Source: Campylobacterota bacterium (GTDB taxonomy: Bacteria > Campylobacterota > Campylobacteria > Campylobacterales > Thiovulaceae). From it: DNA of 64,000 bases. The notes below the pieces were generated by a model. It saw nothing but the letters and a program-made list of their open reading frames with translations, was not told where the DNA came from and searched no databases. Position numbers and translations under genes: made by a program. Location: NCBI GenBank assembly GCA_030152305.1, contig JASKOM010000002.1, positions 62,001 through 126,000 of the forward strand, read 5' to 3'. Shown here in pieces: positions 8,968-18,302 of the stretch; position 1 is the stretch's first letter, and every line of letters begins with the position of its first letter.

Positions 8968-10023
8968 TTGTCATTTTTTGCATCTATTTTAGTTATCTCA
9001 TTTCTTGTATTTTTTCATGAATTGGGGCATTTTTTATTTGCTCGACTTAATGGAGTTCGAGTTAATGTATTTAGTATTGGTTTCGGCACAGCTATTTTTC
9101 GTAAAAAAATTGGAGACACTGAATATCGTTTTAGTTTAATTCCACTTGGTGGCTATGTTCAAATGAAAGGTCAGGACGATTTAAATCCTAAGTTAATTAA
9201 TAACGATCCTGATAGCTACAATTCAATTCGACCTCATCAACGAATTTCTATTTTATTTGGCGGACCACTTTTTAATTTTATATTTGCAGGAGTTTTATTT
9301 TTTATAGTTGCATTAATTGGCTTAGAAACTGTTTCAACAGAAATAGGCGAACTAAAATCAGGTTTTCCAGCTGAAAAATCAGGTTTAATTCAAAACGATA
9401 AAATCGTAGAAATCAACAGTGAATATGTTAAAACTTGGCGAGAAGTTGCTCAAACTATCGAAAACAGTTCTGGAAATATTAATTTTAAAATTTTACGAAA
9501 TAATGAATATTTAAATATAAATATTGAACCGCAAATTACAGAAAGTAAAAATATATTTGGCGAGACTATTCAAAAACGAGTAATCGGCATAGTTGCTTCA
9601 GGCAAATTAGAAAAAATATATTTCACTCCTGTTGAAGCAATAAAATATAGCTGGAACGAAACGGTTTCTTCGGCAGTTCTTATTTTTCAAAGTCTTGAAA
9701 AATTAATCGTTGGTGTTTTGTCGCTTGATCAACTTGGCGGAATTATTTCAATGGTTGAATACACTTCGAAAGCCACAGAAACTGGAATCGTTGCACTTTT
9801 ATTTATGACTGCTCTGTTTTCTGTTAATCTTGGAGTTGTTAATTTATTGCCAATTCCTGCTCTTGACGGCGGACATATCGTTTTTCAAATTTATGAAATC
9901 ATTCGAGGCAAAGCTCCAAACGAACAAACAATGTATTATTTAACGATTTTCGGTTGGATTATTTTATTTACTTTGATGGGAATCGGCATTTATAACGACA
10001 TTGCCAGATTAACGAAAGATTAA
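8968..10023 (+). CDS. rseP: RIP metalloprotease RseP (site-2 protease family)
   Basis: Intramembrane zinc protease that cleaves anti-sigma factors and remnant signal peptides. FFHELGHFLFARL carries the HExxH zinc motif in the first helix, a PDZ domain follows in the middle (residues about 125-200), and NLLPIPALDGGH provides the third zinc ligand. The start is TTG at 8968, about 8 nt after AAAGG. Four bases after the stop begins a small DUF1566-like gene. Confidence 0.93.
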   Translation: MSFFASILVISFLVFFHELGHFLFARLNGVRVNVFSIGFGTAIFRKKIGDTEYRFSLIPLGGYVQMKGQDDLNPKLINNDPDSYNSIRPHQRISILFGGPLFNFIFAGVLFFIVALIGLETVSTEIGELKSGFPAEKSGLIQNDKIVEINSEYVKTWREVAQTIENSSGNINFKILRNNEYLNINIEPQITESKNIFGETIQKRVIGIVASGKLEKIYFTPVEAIKYSWNETVSSAVLIFQSLEKLIVGVLSLDQLGGIISMVEYTSKATETGIVALLFMTALFSVNLGVVNLLPIPALDGGHIVFQIYEIIRGKAPNEQTMYYLTIFGWIILFTLMGIGIYNDIARLTKD

Positions 10024-10027
10024 AAAT

Positions 10028-10396
10028 ATGTTCAAAAATTTGTTTTTGTTTATTGCAATTTATTTAAATGTTTTTGCTGATGAGGTCGTTAAACTTGAAA
10101 ATATTTATGTCGCTGATATAAAAACTGAACGAGTAAATTGGTTTGAAGCTAATAAATTTTGCGACGAGCTAAATATTTCAAAAAATTGGCGATTGCCAAA
10201 TCGTTATGAATTAAGATTAATTTACGATAATTTATCGTTGTTTAAAAATTTAAATAATGGCGATTGGCTTTGGACTTGCAAACAGGTTGAAAACTACAAG
10301 GATTTTATTTGGCTTTTGGGTTTTTATAATGGTTATGATCTTTTTACTCATAAAAAAGATTTTGGTTCATTTGTTTGTGTTAAAACAGCTAATTAA
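10028..10396 (+). CDS. Small exported DUF1566-like protein
   Basis: A 122-aa protein with a signal peptide (FLFIAIYLNVFA) followed by a compact DUF1566-type domain: WFEANKFCDELN, NWRLPNRYELR, WLWTC and a C-terminal SFVCVKT. It starts 4 bp after rseP and is probably co-transcribed with it. It is shorter and more divergent than the 8453 protein. Function is unknown. A GATGAGGT octamer encodes the DEV just after the signal peptide. Confidence 0.6.
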   Translation: MFKNLFLFIAIYLNVFADEVVKLENIYVADIKTERVNWFEANKFCDELNISKNWRLPNRYELRLIYDNLSLFKNLNNGDWLWTCKQVENYKDFIWLLGFYNGYDLFTHKKDFGSFVCVKTAN

Positions 10397-10501
10397 TTTC
10401 TATAAAGTTAAGTTTAAGCAAAAATTAACATCAATCAGCATATCTTAAATATTGATAAATACGGTGAATTAATTACTCAAATAGAAATTATTTAATAATA
10501 A

Positions 10502-10542
10502 ATTAAGTATTATAAAATAATAAAAGTTGCATAATACTTAAT
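10502..10542. repeat. 12-bp inverted repeat upstream of the hypothetical gene at 10566
   Basis: ATTAAGTATTAT (10502-10513) and ATAATACTTAAT (10531-10542) are perfect inverted arms separated by 17 nt, ending 13 bases before the GGAGG ribosome site. There is no U-tract, so an operator or leader hairpin is likelier than a terminator. Confidence 0.5.
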
Positions 10543-10565
10543 GAAATTAAATCTTGGAGGTTAAT

Positions 10566-10970
10566 ATGTTACCAAAATATGTTGTTCTAAATGTAAAATG
10601 TGATAGAAAATACCAAATTCGTTTAACACCTTCTCAAAGAAAACTTCTTCATCTCCTCGATATTGAAATGTCAAGTAAAAACCCGAATTTAAAATGCTTC
10701 ATCGAATGTGAGCATGATGTTTTTTCTTTTAAATTTAGTCATGAACTATTTAAAGTTCATCATATTTGTATGTCAACTGATGAACTTTTTCCAAAAATTG
10801 AAAAATTCAGAGAATCGTTTAGATATCTTGAATGTGATTTATCTTCGACTTCAGAACAAAGTTCAAGATGTTCTGATGGATTTGATTATGTAAAAGCTGA
10901 AAAACAAGAAAAAGACAAAGTTAAAAATAGATTTGCTTCATACATAGTTAGTTTATGCGGTTCTTATTAA
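10566..10970 (+). CDS. Hypothetical cysteine-containing protein
   Basis: A 134-aa soluble protein with no family I recognise. The ORF track begins at TTG 10554, but that codon overlaps the GGAGG ribosome site, so the ATG at 10566 (5 nt downstream) is the real start. Visible features are several scattered cysteines (VKCD, LKCFIECEHD, ECDLSS, SRCSD) and a basic, glutamate-rich tail. A 12-bp inverted repeat sits just upstream, suggesting individual regulation. Confidence 0.6.
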   Translation: MLPKYVVLNVKCDRKYQIRLTPSQRKLLHLLDIEMSSKNPNLKCFIECEHDVFSFKFSHELFKVHHICMSTDELFPKIEKFRESFRYLECDLSSTSEQSSRCSDGFDYVKAEKQEKDKVKNRFASYIVSLCGSY

Positions 10971-11009
10971 TTATCTATTTAAATAAAATAATAAAAAAGT
11001 AGCTAATAT

Positions 11010-11390
11010 ATGCAAATTAGAATTTATTATGAAGACACTGATATAAGTGGTTATGTTTATCATGCTAATTATTTAAAATTTTGCGAAAGAGCAAGAAGTG
11101 AATTGTTTTTCTCGAACGGTTTATCTCCAATTAACGGAGAGTTTCATTTTGTTGTTCGCAAAATAATAGAAGCTGATTTTTTAAAAAGTGCAAAATTTGG
11201 AGATTTATTAAATATTAAAACAACTGTTTTAGAAATCAAAGGTGCCTCGATAATTTTATTGCAACAAATTTTACGAGAAAATGAACTTATTTTTTCTGCA
11301 AGAATTATTCTTGCACATCTAAAAAATGATCGGGTTTCTAAAATGGATTCAAAGATGGTTGAGTTTTTTAAGTTGTTTCAAAACCCGTAG
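11010..11390 (+). CDS. ybgC: YbgC-type acyl-CoA thioesterase (hotdog fold)
   Basis: A 126-aa 4HBT/hotdog-fold thioesterase. The start IRIYYEDTDISGYVYHANYLKF carries the conserved active-site Asp and the YHANYL segment, followed by RARSE. YbgC-type enzymes hydrolyse short acyl-CoA or acyl-ACP and are often linked to the Tol-Pal envelope machinery; no tol genes are present here. It is followed by a terminator shared with the convergent hemE. Confidence 0.85.
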   Translation: MQIRIYYEDTDISGYVYHANYLKFCERARSELFFSNGLSPINGEFHFVVRKIIEADFLKSAKFGDLLNIKTTVLEIKGASIILLQQILRENELIFSARIILAHLKNDRVSKMDSKMVEFFKLFQNP

Positions 11391-11407
11391 TTAATTAACC
11401 ACGGGTT
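11382..11407. terminator. Bidirectional terminator between ybgC and hemE
   Basis: AACCCGT (11382-11388) pairs with ACGGGTT (11401-11407), and an inner GTTAATTAAC self-complements. Downstream is A/T rich (ATAAAAAATAATT). It lies between two convergent genes. Confidence 0.7.
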
Positions 11408-11418
11408 ATAAAAAATAA

Positions 11419-12453
11419 TTATTTTTTTCGAGTTTTATTTTGAACAAGTTTGACTAAATATTTTACATTTTCTCGATCTAAATCAGGCAACATGCCATGA
11501 CCTAAATTAAAAATATGTCTTTTGCCATTTGTAATTTTTAGAATTTCATCAATTCCTGAATCGATTGCTTCTCGCGAATATAATCTTGACGGTTCGAGAT
11601 TGCCTTGTAAAACATAACGATCGCCTAATTTTTCATGAGCTAACCTCATCGGAGTTCCCCAATCAACACCAAAAACATCAAAATCACCATCGATTTTATC
11701 GAGATAAGCACCAATGCCTTTTGGAAATAAAATAATTGGAATTTCTGGATATTTCTTTTTCAAATTAGCTGATATTTTTTTCATGTAATTCCAGCTAAAT
11801 TCGAAATATGCACTTTCTTCAAGAGCTGAAGCCCAACTATCAAAAATCTGAATCGCATCTGCACCAGCTTTTATCTGATTTTCAAGATATTCTTCAACGA
11901 CAATCGATAATTTGTTTAATAATTTATGCATATAATCAGGGTTTTGATAAATTACTTTTTTAACTTTTGAATAAGTTTTCGTTCCTTCACCTTCGATCAT
12001 ATATGTCGCTAAAGTCCATGGACTTCCAGCAAAACCGATTAAAGCTTTATTTTCAGGCAATTTATTTTTAACTATTTTTATCGTTTCATAAACATAATTT
12101 AATTTTTGCGAAGCTGACATATCGAGATTTTCCAAATCTTCATCAGTTTGTAACGGCTTAGAAAATTGAGGACCTTCACCAGTTAAAAAATTTAATTCCA
12201 TTCCCATTTCGTTTGGAACGACTAATATATCAGAAAATAAAATCGCTGAATCAACTCCAAGAATATCAACAGGCTGTAATGTAACTTCAGCTGAAAGTTC
12301 TGGATTATGGCAAAGATCTAAAAATGAACCTGCTTTTTTACGAACAGCCATATATTCACTTAGATATCTACCAGCTTGTCGCATTAACCAAACGGGTGTA
12401 TATTCTGTTTCTCGACCAAAACATGCTTCGATAAATATTTTTTTTGTTGCCAT
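11419..12453 (-). CDS. hemE: Uroporphyrinogen decarboxylase
   Basis: Haem biosynthesis enzyme that decarboxylates uroporphyrinogen III to coproporphyrinogen [18 protein letters not shown] is the family N-terminal signature; [21 protein letters not shown] and [10 protein letters not shown] follow at the expected places. Length of 344 aa is normal. It is the last gene of the leftward asd-UPF0114-hemE set, 4 bp after its neighbour. It contains an ACCTCATC octamer at 11643, read in the gene as ATG AGG TTA, which uses a rare AGG arginine codon. Confidence 0.96.
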   Translation of the reverse strand: MATKKIFIEACFGRETEYTPVWLMRQAGRYLSEYMAVRKKAGSFLDLCHNPELSAEVTLQPVDILGVDSAILFSDILVVPNEMGMELNFLTGEGPQFSKPLQTDEDLENLDMSASQKLNYVYETIKIVKNKLPENKALIGFAGSPWTLATYMIEGEGTKTYSKVKKVIYQNPDYMHKLLNKLSIVVEEYLENQIKAGADAIQIFDSWASALEESAYFEFSWNYMKKISANLKKKYPEIPIILFPKGIGAYLDKIDGDFDVFGVDWGTPMRLAHEKLGDRYVLQGNLEPSRLYSREAIDSGIDEILKITNGKRHIFNLGHGMLPDLDRENVKYLVKLVQNKTRKK

Positions 12454-12457
12454 TATT

Positions 12458-12985
12458 TTAATGATGCCCTCCGCCGACTTTACTTAAAAAGAAAAGCCCA
12501 CCAGCAAGAGCCGTAATCGAAACTGCAAAATATAACATTTCAAGCGGAGTTGTAAAACTTGTGTGAAGAACTTTTTGGAAAAAGCTAACAACAAGAACCA
12601 TTACGATAACTTTTGCAATTTTGTCTTTTAATTGATCAAGCGAATAAATCGTTAAGACTTTATTTTTATTTGATTGATTAGATGCTTCGTCGATTTCAGA
12701 TATAAATAATTCGTATAAACCAAAAGCAAAAATTAATAAAACAACAGCGATGAGATAAAGATCAACTGCTCCGATAATTCCAGCTACGATTTTTTCATGA
12801 AAACCTTCAGGATGAACATGATGTAATATATTTGAAATAGTCTCTTTTGTAACATCGTAAATATCCATACTTGCAACAATAAATAAAATTATCGAGCCCA
12901 TTAAACCAAAAACAACGGCTAATAAAACGACCATTCGAGATCGCCAAATAACCCATTCGAACATTTCTTCTAATTTATGAAGCAT
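12458..12985 (-). CDS. UPF0114 (YqhA-like) membrane protein
   Basis: A membrane protein of about 175 aa with three to four helices and the family opening [20 protein letters not shown]. The ORF track begins at 13003, inside asd. The ATG at 12985, formed by TAATG with the asd stop and preceded by GAGAAAA, is the likelier start and gives stop-start coupling to asd. Function of the family is not established. Confidence 0.82.
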   Translation of the reverse strand: MLHKLEEMFEWVIWRSRMVVLLAVVFGLMGSIILFIVASMDIYDVTKETISNILHHVHPEGFHEKIVAGIIGAVDLYLIAVVLLIFAFGLYELFISEIDEASNQSNKNKVLTIYSLDQLKDKIAKVIVMVLVVSFFQKVLHTSFTTPLEMLYFAVSITALAGGLFFLSKVGGGHH

Positions 12986-14007
12986 TAATTTTTCTCGATC
13001 CATTTTTGAGCAATTCGAACAGCATTTGTCGCCGCACCAACTCGTAAATTATCAGCAACAACCCATAAATGTAAAACATTTTCTCGATATAAATCTCGTC
13101 GAATTCGACCAACAAAAGTTTCATTTTTTTCTGTTGCAACGATTGGCATTGGATATTCGCTATCTTTTGGTTCATCGATAACAATAATATTTGGCGAATT
13201 TCTTAAAATTTCTCGAGCTTCATTTGCATCAACTTTATTTTTAAAAGTTACAGTAATATTTTCAGAATGACCTCTTAAAACTGGAACACGAACACAAGTT
13301 GCTGAAACTTCGAAATTTTTGCCCATAATTTTTTGAGATTCGAAAACCATTTTTTCTTCTTCTTTTGTATATTGACTAGGCATAAATTTATCAATTTGTG
13401 GAATAACATTAAAAGCTATTCGATGAGGAAAAGCTTTATGTTTTGAATCATCAAGTTGAAAATTAAAAAAGTCTTGAAGTTGAGCAACTAATTCTTCCAT
13501 TGCTTTTCGACCAGCTCCAGAAGTTGCTTGATAAGTCGAAACATCGATTCGTTCGATATCATATTTTTTATCAAGCGGATTTAAAGCTTGAACCATTTGA
13601 ATAGTTGAACAATTTGGATTTGCGATAATTCCTCGATTTTTCCAAAGGTCAATATCTTGCGGATTAACTTCAGGAACAACAAGCGGAATTTCTTTAACCA
13701 TTCTGAAATGACTTGTATTATCTATTACAACTGCTCCAGCTTCAACAGCAAACGGTGCATATTTAGCCGAAATTGAACCACCAGCTGAAAAAAGAGCAAT
13801 TTGAATACCGTGTTCAACAAATGATTTTTCTGTTAATTCATAAACATGATGTTGATCATTCATAAATTCAACTGTGCTTCCAGCACTATTTGCACTTGCA
13901 AGTGGAACTAATCTTGAAATAGGAAAATTAACTTCTTCGAGAACTCGTAACATTTCTTCGCCAACGGCACCAGTGGCACCAACAACGGCAACGACATATT
14001 TTTTCAT
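12985..14007 (-). CDS. asd: Aspartate-semialdehyde dehydrogenase
   Basis: NADPH enzyme that forms aspartate semialdehyde for lysine/DAP, threonine and methionine synthesis. VVGATGAVGEEMLRVL is the nucleotide-binding loop, NPNCST holds the catalytic cysteine, and LWVVADNLRVGAATNAVRIAQ is the typical C-terminus. It is 340 aa, full length, and the first gene of its leftward transcript. Confidence 0.96.
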   Translation of the reverse strand: MKKYVVAVVGATGAVGEEMLRVLEEVNFPISRLVPLASANSAGSTVEFMNDQHHVYELTEKSFVEHGIQIALFSAGGSISAKYAPFAVEAGAVVIDNTSHFRMVKEIPLVVPEVNPQDIDLWKNRGIIANPNCSTIQMVQALNPLDKKYDIERIDVSTYQATSGAGRKAMEELVAQLQDFFNFQLDDSKHKAFPHRIAFNVIPQIDKFMPSQYTKEEEKMVFESQKIMGKNFEVSATCVRVPVLRGHSENITVTFKNKVDANEAREILRNSPNIIVIDEPKDSEYPMPIVATEKNETFVGRIRRDLYRENVLHLWVVADNLRVGAATNAVRIAQKWIEKN

Positions 14008-14195
14008 ATCTAGTCTACCTTTAAAAATATAGATTTTATCGATATTTTAGCAAAAAAATAGTTATATAGTTTATGACATTAACAAAAATAATTTAATTAT
14101 TAAATTGATAACAGATTTCATATTAAGCTTATTTTAATTTATTAACGGTTAATCTTGCTATGTTAAATTTGATAAGGAATCTCAATGTAGATATG

Positions 14196-14234
14196 TTTGT
14201 CAAAATAGAAAGTGAATTCATGCAACAAGAAAAT
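14196..14234 (+). repeat. 39-bp direct repeat, left copy (feoA 5' end remnant)
   Basis: Identical over 39 bp to 19552-19590, which spans the leader and first five codons of feoA. In this copy the reading frame is not continued by feoA sequence. The pair brackets 5.3 kb of accessory DNA. Confidence 0.85.
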
Positions 14235-14286
14235 AAAAAACACAAATTTCCTATCTCCATAAATTAATTCATGATGACAGGTTTGT

Positions 14287-14292
14287 TAAAAT
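14287..14292 (+). promoter_or_regulatory. Putative -10 element for the helicase-ankyrin gene
   Basis: TAAAAT in TTTGTTAAAATTTGA, 24 nt before AAGGAG. Nearly the same string precedes the metacaspase gene (29108-29113) and, more loosely, the Q/N-rich gene (36970-36975). Confidence 0.45.
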
Positions 14293-14324
14293 TTGATAAT
14301 TAATTTAAAAAAGGAGTTGTGTAA

Positions 14325-14606
14325 ATGGCTGATGAAACTTTTTCAGATGAGCAGTTAAAAGCTGTAAATAACAATTCAAAACATATTCTTGTTACAGCAC
14401 GAGCTTGGAAGTGGAAAAACAAAAGTTCTTGTAGCTAGAGCTGAACGATTATAAAAAAATAATCCTACAAATTCAGTAATTATTTCGCTTTTAATAATAA
14501 AGCCGTCGATGAAATAAACGAGCGAATTGGTTTTAAAATTGCCGAAACTTTTCATAGTTTTGCAAATAGACTTTATCCAGTTGTTAGAGATTTAAATGAT
14601 AAATCT
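14325..14606 (+). pseudogene. Broken 5' end of the UvrD-like helicase (Walker A region)
   Basis: The ATG at 14325 follows AAGGAG and encodes MADETFSDEQLKAVNNNSKHILVTA, a classic UvrD Q-motif and strand leading to Walker A. Then four lesions lie within about 90 bp: GGA to CGA in the loop (14400), an extra T at 14406 (which reads into TAG at 14436), a TAA in the restored frame (14452), and a missing base near 14486 that returns to the first frame. With those repaired the text reads GAGSGKTKVLVARAERL...AFNNKAVDEINERIGFKIAETFHSFANRL, a normal helicase. The sequence is open and in phase with the 14607 ORF from 14487 onward. Confidence 0.8.
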
Positions 14607-17600
14607 TTGACAAAAGATGATTTTGCAAATATGTTAGATAATGCAACTATGCAAATGAAATCAAAAGATGTTGCGATGCTTAAACATGTTTTAATTGATG
14701 AATTTCAAGATTTTACAGAACTGTTTTATAATCTAGTTGATAAAATTAGAAGCTTAAACAACAGTGTTAATATATTTGCTGTTGGTGATGATTGGCAATC
14801 GATTAATAGTTTTGCTGGAGCAAATACACAATATTTTAAACAGTTTGAGAAATTCTTTTCGAATCCTGAAAAGCTTTTTTTGAGAAATAATTATCGAAGC
14901 AAACATGAAATTGTCAAGTTTGCAAATTCGATTATGGGATCAAGTAACGATAATATCGCTATTCAAAATGGTGGTTTTGTTGAACATATATCAATATTTG
15001 ATTATATTGATATGCTGAATAATATAAATGAACTTCTTAAAAGTCATCAAAATGTTACAGGCACAATTGCAATTATCACTCGAACAAACGATGAAATAGC
15101 AGATTTAAAAAGATATGTTAAAAATAAAGAGGTTTCTATAATGACAGCTCATTCATCAAAAGGGCTTCAATTTGACACTGTTTTTGTTCTTGTTGATACA
15201 ATAGGTAAATCATTTACAAATTATAAAACTGGAGAAATTACTGATTTCTGTTTTGACAGAGAACCTGAACTTTTTTATGTGGCTTTAACTCGTGCAAAAA
15301 CAAATCTTTTTGTTTGCAGATTTAACCAAACTGAAGATAAATCTTGGAAACCAAAAACACATTTTGTAACTAATGAATATATTTGGGATGGTAAATACAC
15401 TGGTTTAATATATTATAGAAAGAATCAAGTAGAGCTTTTTAAAGATTTTAAACAGAAATTTATTCAGCAACAAATTAAAGATGAATTTGAAACAAAAGCA
15501 CAATTTGAAGTCAGAATTGAATCTGAATCATTAAATCGTTATTTAGATTATCAAAAAATGTCTATGATCTATAATGCTGATAATATGATTTTTGATATTA
15601 TAATCGCGACTTACTATAATCCAACTCCATTATCGTTTAATATGGATGTTGCTATGAATCTTGCAAAAGATTTTAAAAATCAAGTTAAATCTTTTACAGT
15701 TCGTTTTAATCAAGATTTTGAAATTATTGAGATATTTACATATTTTATAAATGTAAAATATGAGGGCAAAACTTTTAAAGCCAATTGGTTTGCAGAACTT
15801 CAAAAAGCAGTTCAGTCTCAAATTGAACAGCAAAAAGCTGAAGAACTTCGCAAACAAAAAGAAGAAAACACACAACGATTAATTCCAGCAGTCGAAAAAA
15901 GTAATATAGACGAAATCAAAAGACTTTTATTAAATGTTGACATAAACATAAAAAATAATAGTGGTGAAACAGCTTTAATTTATGCTTCTCGATATGGAAA
16001 AGTTGAAATAGTCAAAATGCTTATCGAAGCAAAAGCCGATTTGAATATCAAAGATAAAAGTGGCGAAAATGTTCTTGATTACCTTTTTGAATATAATCAA
16101 GAACATTTTGAATTTAATCGCTTTAAATATGAACAAATTATCGATATCATAAAAACGATAATCACATCAAAGTCTGACTTGAAAGTAAAAGATAAAGATG
16201 GTAAAAATATTCTTGATTATCTTTTTGAATATAATCGTTTTAAACCTGAACAAATTATCGATGTTATTAAGATGATGGTTACAGCAAAAGCTGATTTAAA
16301 CATAAAAGATAAAGATGGTAAAAATATTCTTGATTATCTTTTTATTAAACAGGATCAATTTAAACCTAAACAAATTATCGATATCATCAAAACGATGGTT
16401 ACAGCAAAAGCCGATTTGAATATTCAAGATCGCAATAGTTGGACAGCTTTAATTTATGCTTCTGAAAAAGGATATGCTGAAATAGTCAAAATGCTTATCG
16501 AAACAAAAGTTGATTTAAACATAAAAGATAAAGATGGTGGAACAGCTTTAATTTATGCTTTGCAAAATGGAAAAGTTGAAATAGTCAAAATGCTTATTGA
16601 AGCAAAAACTGATATCAACATAAAAGACAAAGATAGTAAAACTGCTTTGATTTTTGCTTCTGAAAAAGGATATGTTGAAATAGTCAAAATGCTTATTGAA
16701 TCTGGGGCTGATATAAACATTAAAGATAAAGACGGTAAAACAGCTTTGATTTTTGCTTCTGAAAAAGGATATGTTGAAATAGTCAAAATGCTTATTGAAG
16801 CAAAAACTGATTTGAATGTTCAAGATAATTCTTATAAAAAAACAGCTTTGATTTTTGCTTCTGAAAAAGGATATGTTGAAATAGTCAAAATGCTTATTGA
16901 AGCAAAAACTGATTTGAATGTTCAAGATAATTCTTATAAAAAAACAGCTTTGATTTTTGCTTCTGAAAAAGGATATGCTGAAATAGTCAAAATGCTTATC
17001 GAAACAAAAGTTGATTTAAACATAAAAAATAATAGTGGTGAAACAGCTTTGATTTTTGCTTCTAAATATTATGGCAAATCTGAAATAGTCAAAATGCTGA
17101 TCGAAGCAAAAGCTGATGTGAATGTTCAAGATAATTATTATAAAAAAACAGCTTTAATTTATGCTTCCGCAAATGGACATAAAGATATAGTCAAAATGCT
17201 TATCGAAGCAAAAGCCGATTTGAATATTCAAGATCGCAATAGTTGGACAGCTTTACTTTATGCTTCTGAAAAAGGATATGCTGAAATAGTCAAAATGCTT
17301 ATCGAAGCAAAAGCTGATGTAAACATAAAAGACAAAAGTGGCAAAAATGTTCTTGATTATCTTTTTGAATCTAATCGTTTTAAACATGAACAAATTATCG
17401 ATGTTATTAAAACGATGATCACATCAAAGTCTGATGTAAACATAAAAGACAAAAGTGGCAAAAATGTTCTTGATTATCTTTTTGAATCTAATCGTTTTAA
17501 ACATGAACAAATTATCGATGTTATTAAAACGATGATCACATCAAAGTCTGATGTAAACATAAAAGACAAAAGTGGCAAAAATGTTCTTGATTATCTTTTT

Positions 17601-18221
17601 GAATCTAATCGTTTTAAACATGAACAAATTATCGATGTTATTAAAACGATGATCACATCAAAATCTGATTTAAACATCAAAGACAAAAGTTGCAAAAATG
17701 TTCTTGATTATCTTTTTGAATCTAATCGCTTTAAACCTGAACAAATTATCGATATCGTTAAAACGATGATCACATCAAAGTCTGATTTAAACATCAAAGA
17801 CAAAAGTGGTAAAACAGCTTTATCTTTTGCTTCTGAACAGGGACATTTTGAAATAGTCAAAATGCTTATCGAAGCAAAAGCTGATTTAAATATCAAAGAT
17901 AATAATGGTAAAACAGCTTTAATGTATGATTCTTACAATGGCAAATCTGAAATAGTCACAATGCTTATTGATGCACAAACTGATTTGAATATTCAAGACA
18001 AAGATGGTAGAACAGCTTTAAGCTATGCTATTAAAAACAAAAATGTTGAAATAGCAAAAATATTAATCAATGCTGGATCTAATGTTGAAGAATCACATAA
18101 ACAATTAGCAATAGATTATGGTGTTCATTATAAATTATTTGGCTTTACAAAAAAACAATATGGCTTGATAATCACAGGTGCTATTTCTGGAATTGCAGGA
18201 CTTATATATTATTTCATGTAA
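14607..18221 (+). CDS. UvrD/Rep-like helicase fused to about 20 ankyrin repeats and a C-terminal membrane anchor
   Basis: A 1204-aa open frame, really continuous back to 14487. Residues 1-270 hold superfamily I helicase motifs: LIDEFQDF (II), AVGDDWQSINSFAGA (III), NYRS (IV), TAHSSKGLQFDTVFV (V) and YVALTRAK (VI). A linker ending in a Q/K/E-rich helix leads to about 20 ankyrin repeats (residues about 430-1150) such as TALIYASEKGYAEIVKMLIE; some are variant NVLDYLFESNRF repeats. The last 20 residues (GLIITGAISGIAGLIYYFM) form one membrane helix, suggesting a tail anchor. The part encoding Walker A is destroyed upstream, so helicase activity from this frame is doubtful. A nested 39-bp repeat of feoA brackets the island. 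A defence or interaction role is inference only. Confidence 0.8.
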   Translation: MTKDDFANMLDNATMQMKSKDVAMLKHVLIDEFQDFTELFYNLVDKIRSLNNSVNIFAVGDDWQSINSFAGANTQYFKQFEKFFSNPEKLFLRNNYRSKHEIVKFANSIMGSSNDNIAIQNGGFVEHISIFDYIDMLNNINELLKSHQNVTGTIAIITRTNDEIADLKRYVKNKEVSIMTAHSSKGLQFDTVFVLVDTIGKSFTNYKTGEITDFCFDREPELFYVALTRAKTNLFVCRFNQTEDKSWKPKTHFVTNEYIWDGKYTGLIYYRKNQVELFKDFKQKFIQQQIKDEFETKAQFEVRIESESLNRYLDYQKMSMIYNADNMIFDIIIATYYNPTPLSFNMDVAMNLAKDFKNQVKSFTVRFNQDFEIIEIFTYFINVKYEGKTFKANWFAELQKAVQSQIEQQKAEELRKQKEENTQRLIPAVEKSNIDEIKRLLLNVDINIKNNSGETALIYASRYGKVEIVKMLIEAKADLNIKDKSGENVLDYLFEYNQEHFEFNRFKYEQIIDIIKTIITSKSDLKVKDKDGKNILDYLFEYNRFKPEQIIDVIKMMVTAKADLNIKDKDGKNILDYLFIKQDQFKPKQIIDIIKTMVTAKADLNIQDRNSWTALIYASEKGYAEIVKMLIETKVDLNIKDKDGGTALIYALQNGKVEIVKMLIEAKTDINIKDKDSKTALIFASEKGYVEIVKMLIESGADINIKDKDGKTALIFASEKGYVEIVKMLIEAKTDLNVQDNSYKKTALIFASEKGYVEIVKMLIEAKTDLNVQDNSYKKTALIFASEKGYAEIVKMLIETKVDLNIKNNSGETALIFASKYYGKSEIVKMLIEAKADVNVQDNYYKKTALIYASANGHKDIVKMLIEAKADLNIQDRNSWTALLYASEKGYAEIVKMLIEAKADVNIKDKSGKNVLDYLFESNRFKHEQIIDVIKTMITSKSDVNIKDKSGKNVLDYLFESNRFKHEQIIDVIKTMITSKSDVNIKDKSGKNVLDYLFESNRFKHEQIIDVIKTMITSKSDLNIKDKSCKNVLDYLFESNRFKPEQIIDIVKTMITSKSDLNIKDKSGKTALSFASEQGHFEIVKMLIEAKADLNIKDNNGKTALMYDSYNGKSEIVTMLIDAQTDLNIQDKDGRTALSYAIKNKNVEIAKILINAGSNVEESHKQLAIDYGVHYKLFGFTKKQYGLIITGAISGIAGLIYYFM
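17331..17798 (+). repeat. Four tandem 117-bp units in the ankyrin region
   Basis: Units start at 17331, 17448, 17565 and 17682 with a period of exactly 117 bp (39 codons, NIKDKSGKNVLDYLF...). The first three are almost identical and the fourth carries several changes. A second, shorter near-identical duplication of about 102-105 bp is visible around 16739-16945. Confidence 0.85.
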
Positions 18222-18273
18222 TTAATCAAAACTTCAAATTAAATCATTCGTCATTCTGAAGCGAAACTCGTCG

Positions 18274-18298
18274 CCCTGAATTAATTTCAGGGTCTTTT
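18274..18298 (+). terminator. Terminator after the helicase-ankyrin gene
   Basis: CCCTGAA (18274-18280) pairs with TTCAGGG (18286-18292) and is followed by TCTTTTC. It is part of a palindromic repeat (CGTCATTCTGAAGCG...) of the dispersed family seen elsewhere in the window. Confidence 0.6.
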
Positions 18299-18302
18299 CA
18301 AA

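Larger units (their letters stand above)
14008..14324. other. Intergenic region at the left edge of the ankyrin island
   Basis: No gene. It holds the upstream region of asd on the minus strand, then the left copy of a 39-bp direct repeat of the feoA start (14196-14234), then a likely promoter (TTTGTTAAAATTTGA, -10 TAAAAT at 14287) and an AAGGAG ribosome site for the broken helicase gene. Confidence 0.6.

Noticed and set aside
16548-16925. Minus-strand ORFs (125 and 77 aa) inside the ankyrin region
   Set aside because: They are antisense shadows of the repeated ankyrin codons, with repetitive low-quality translations and no ribosome site.
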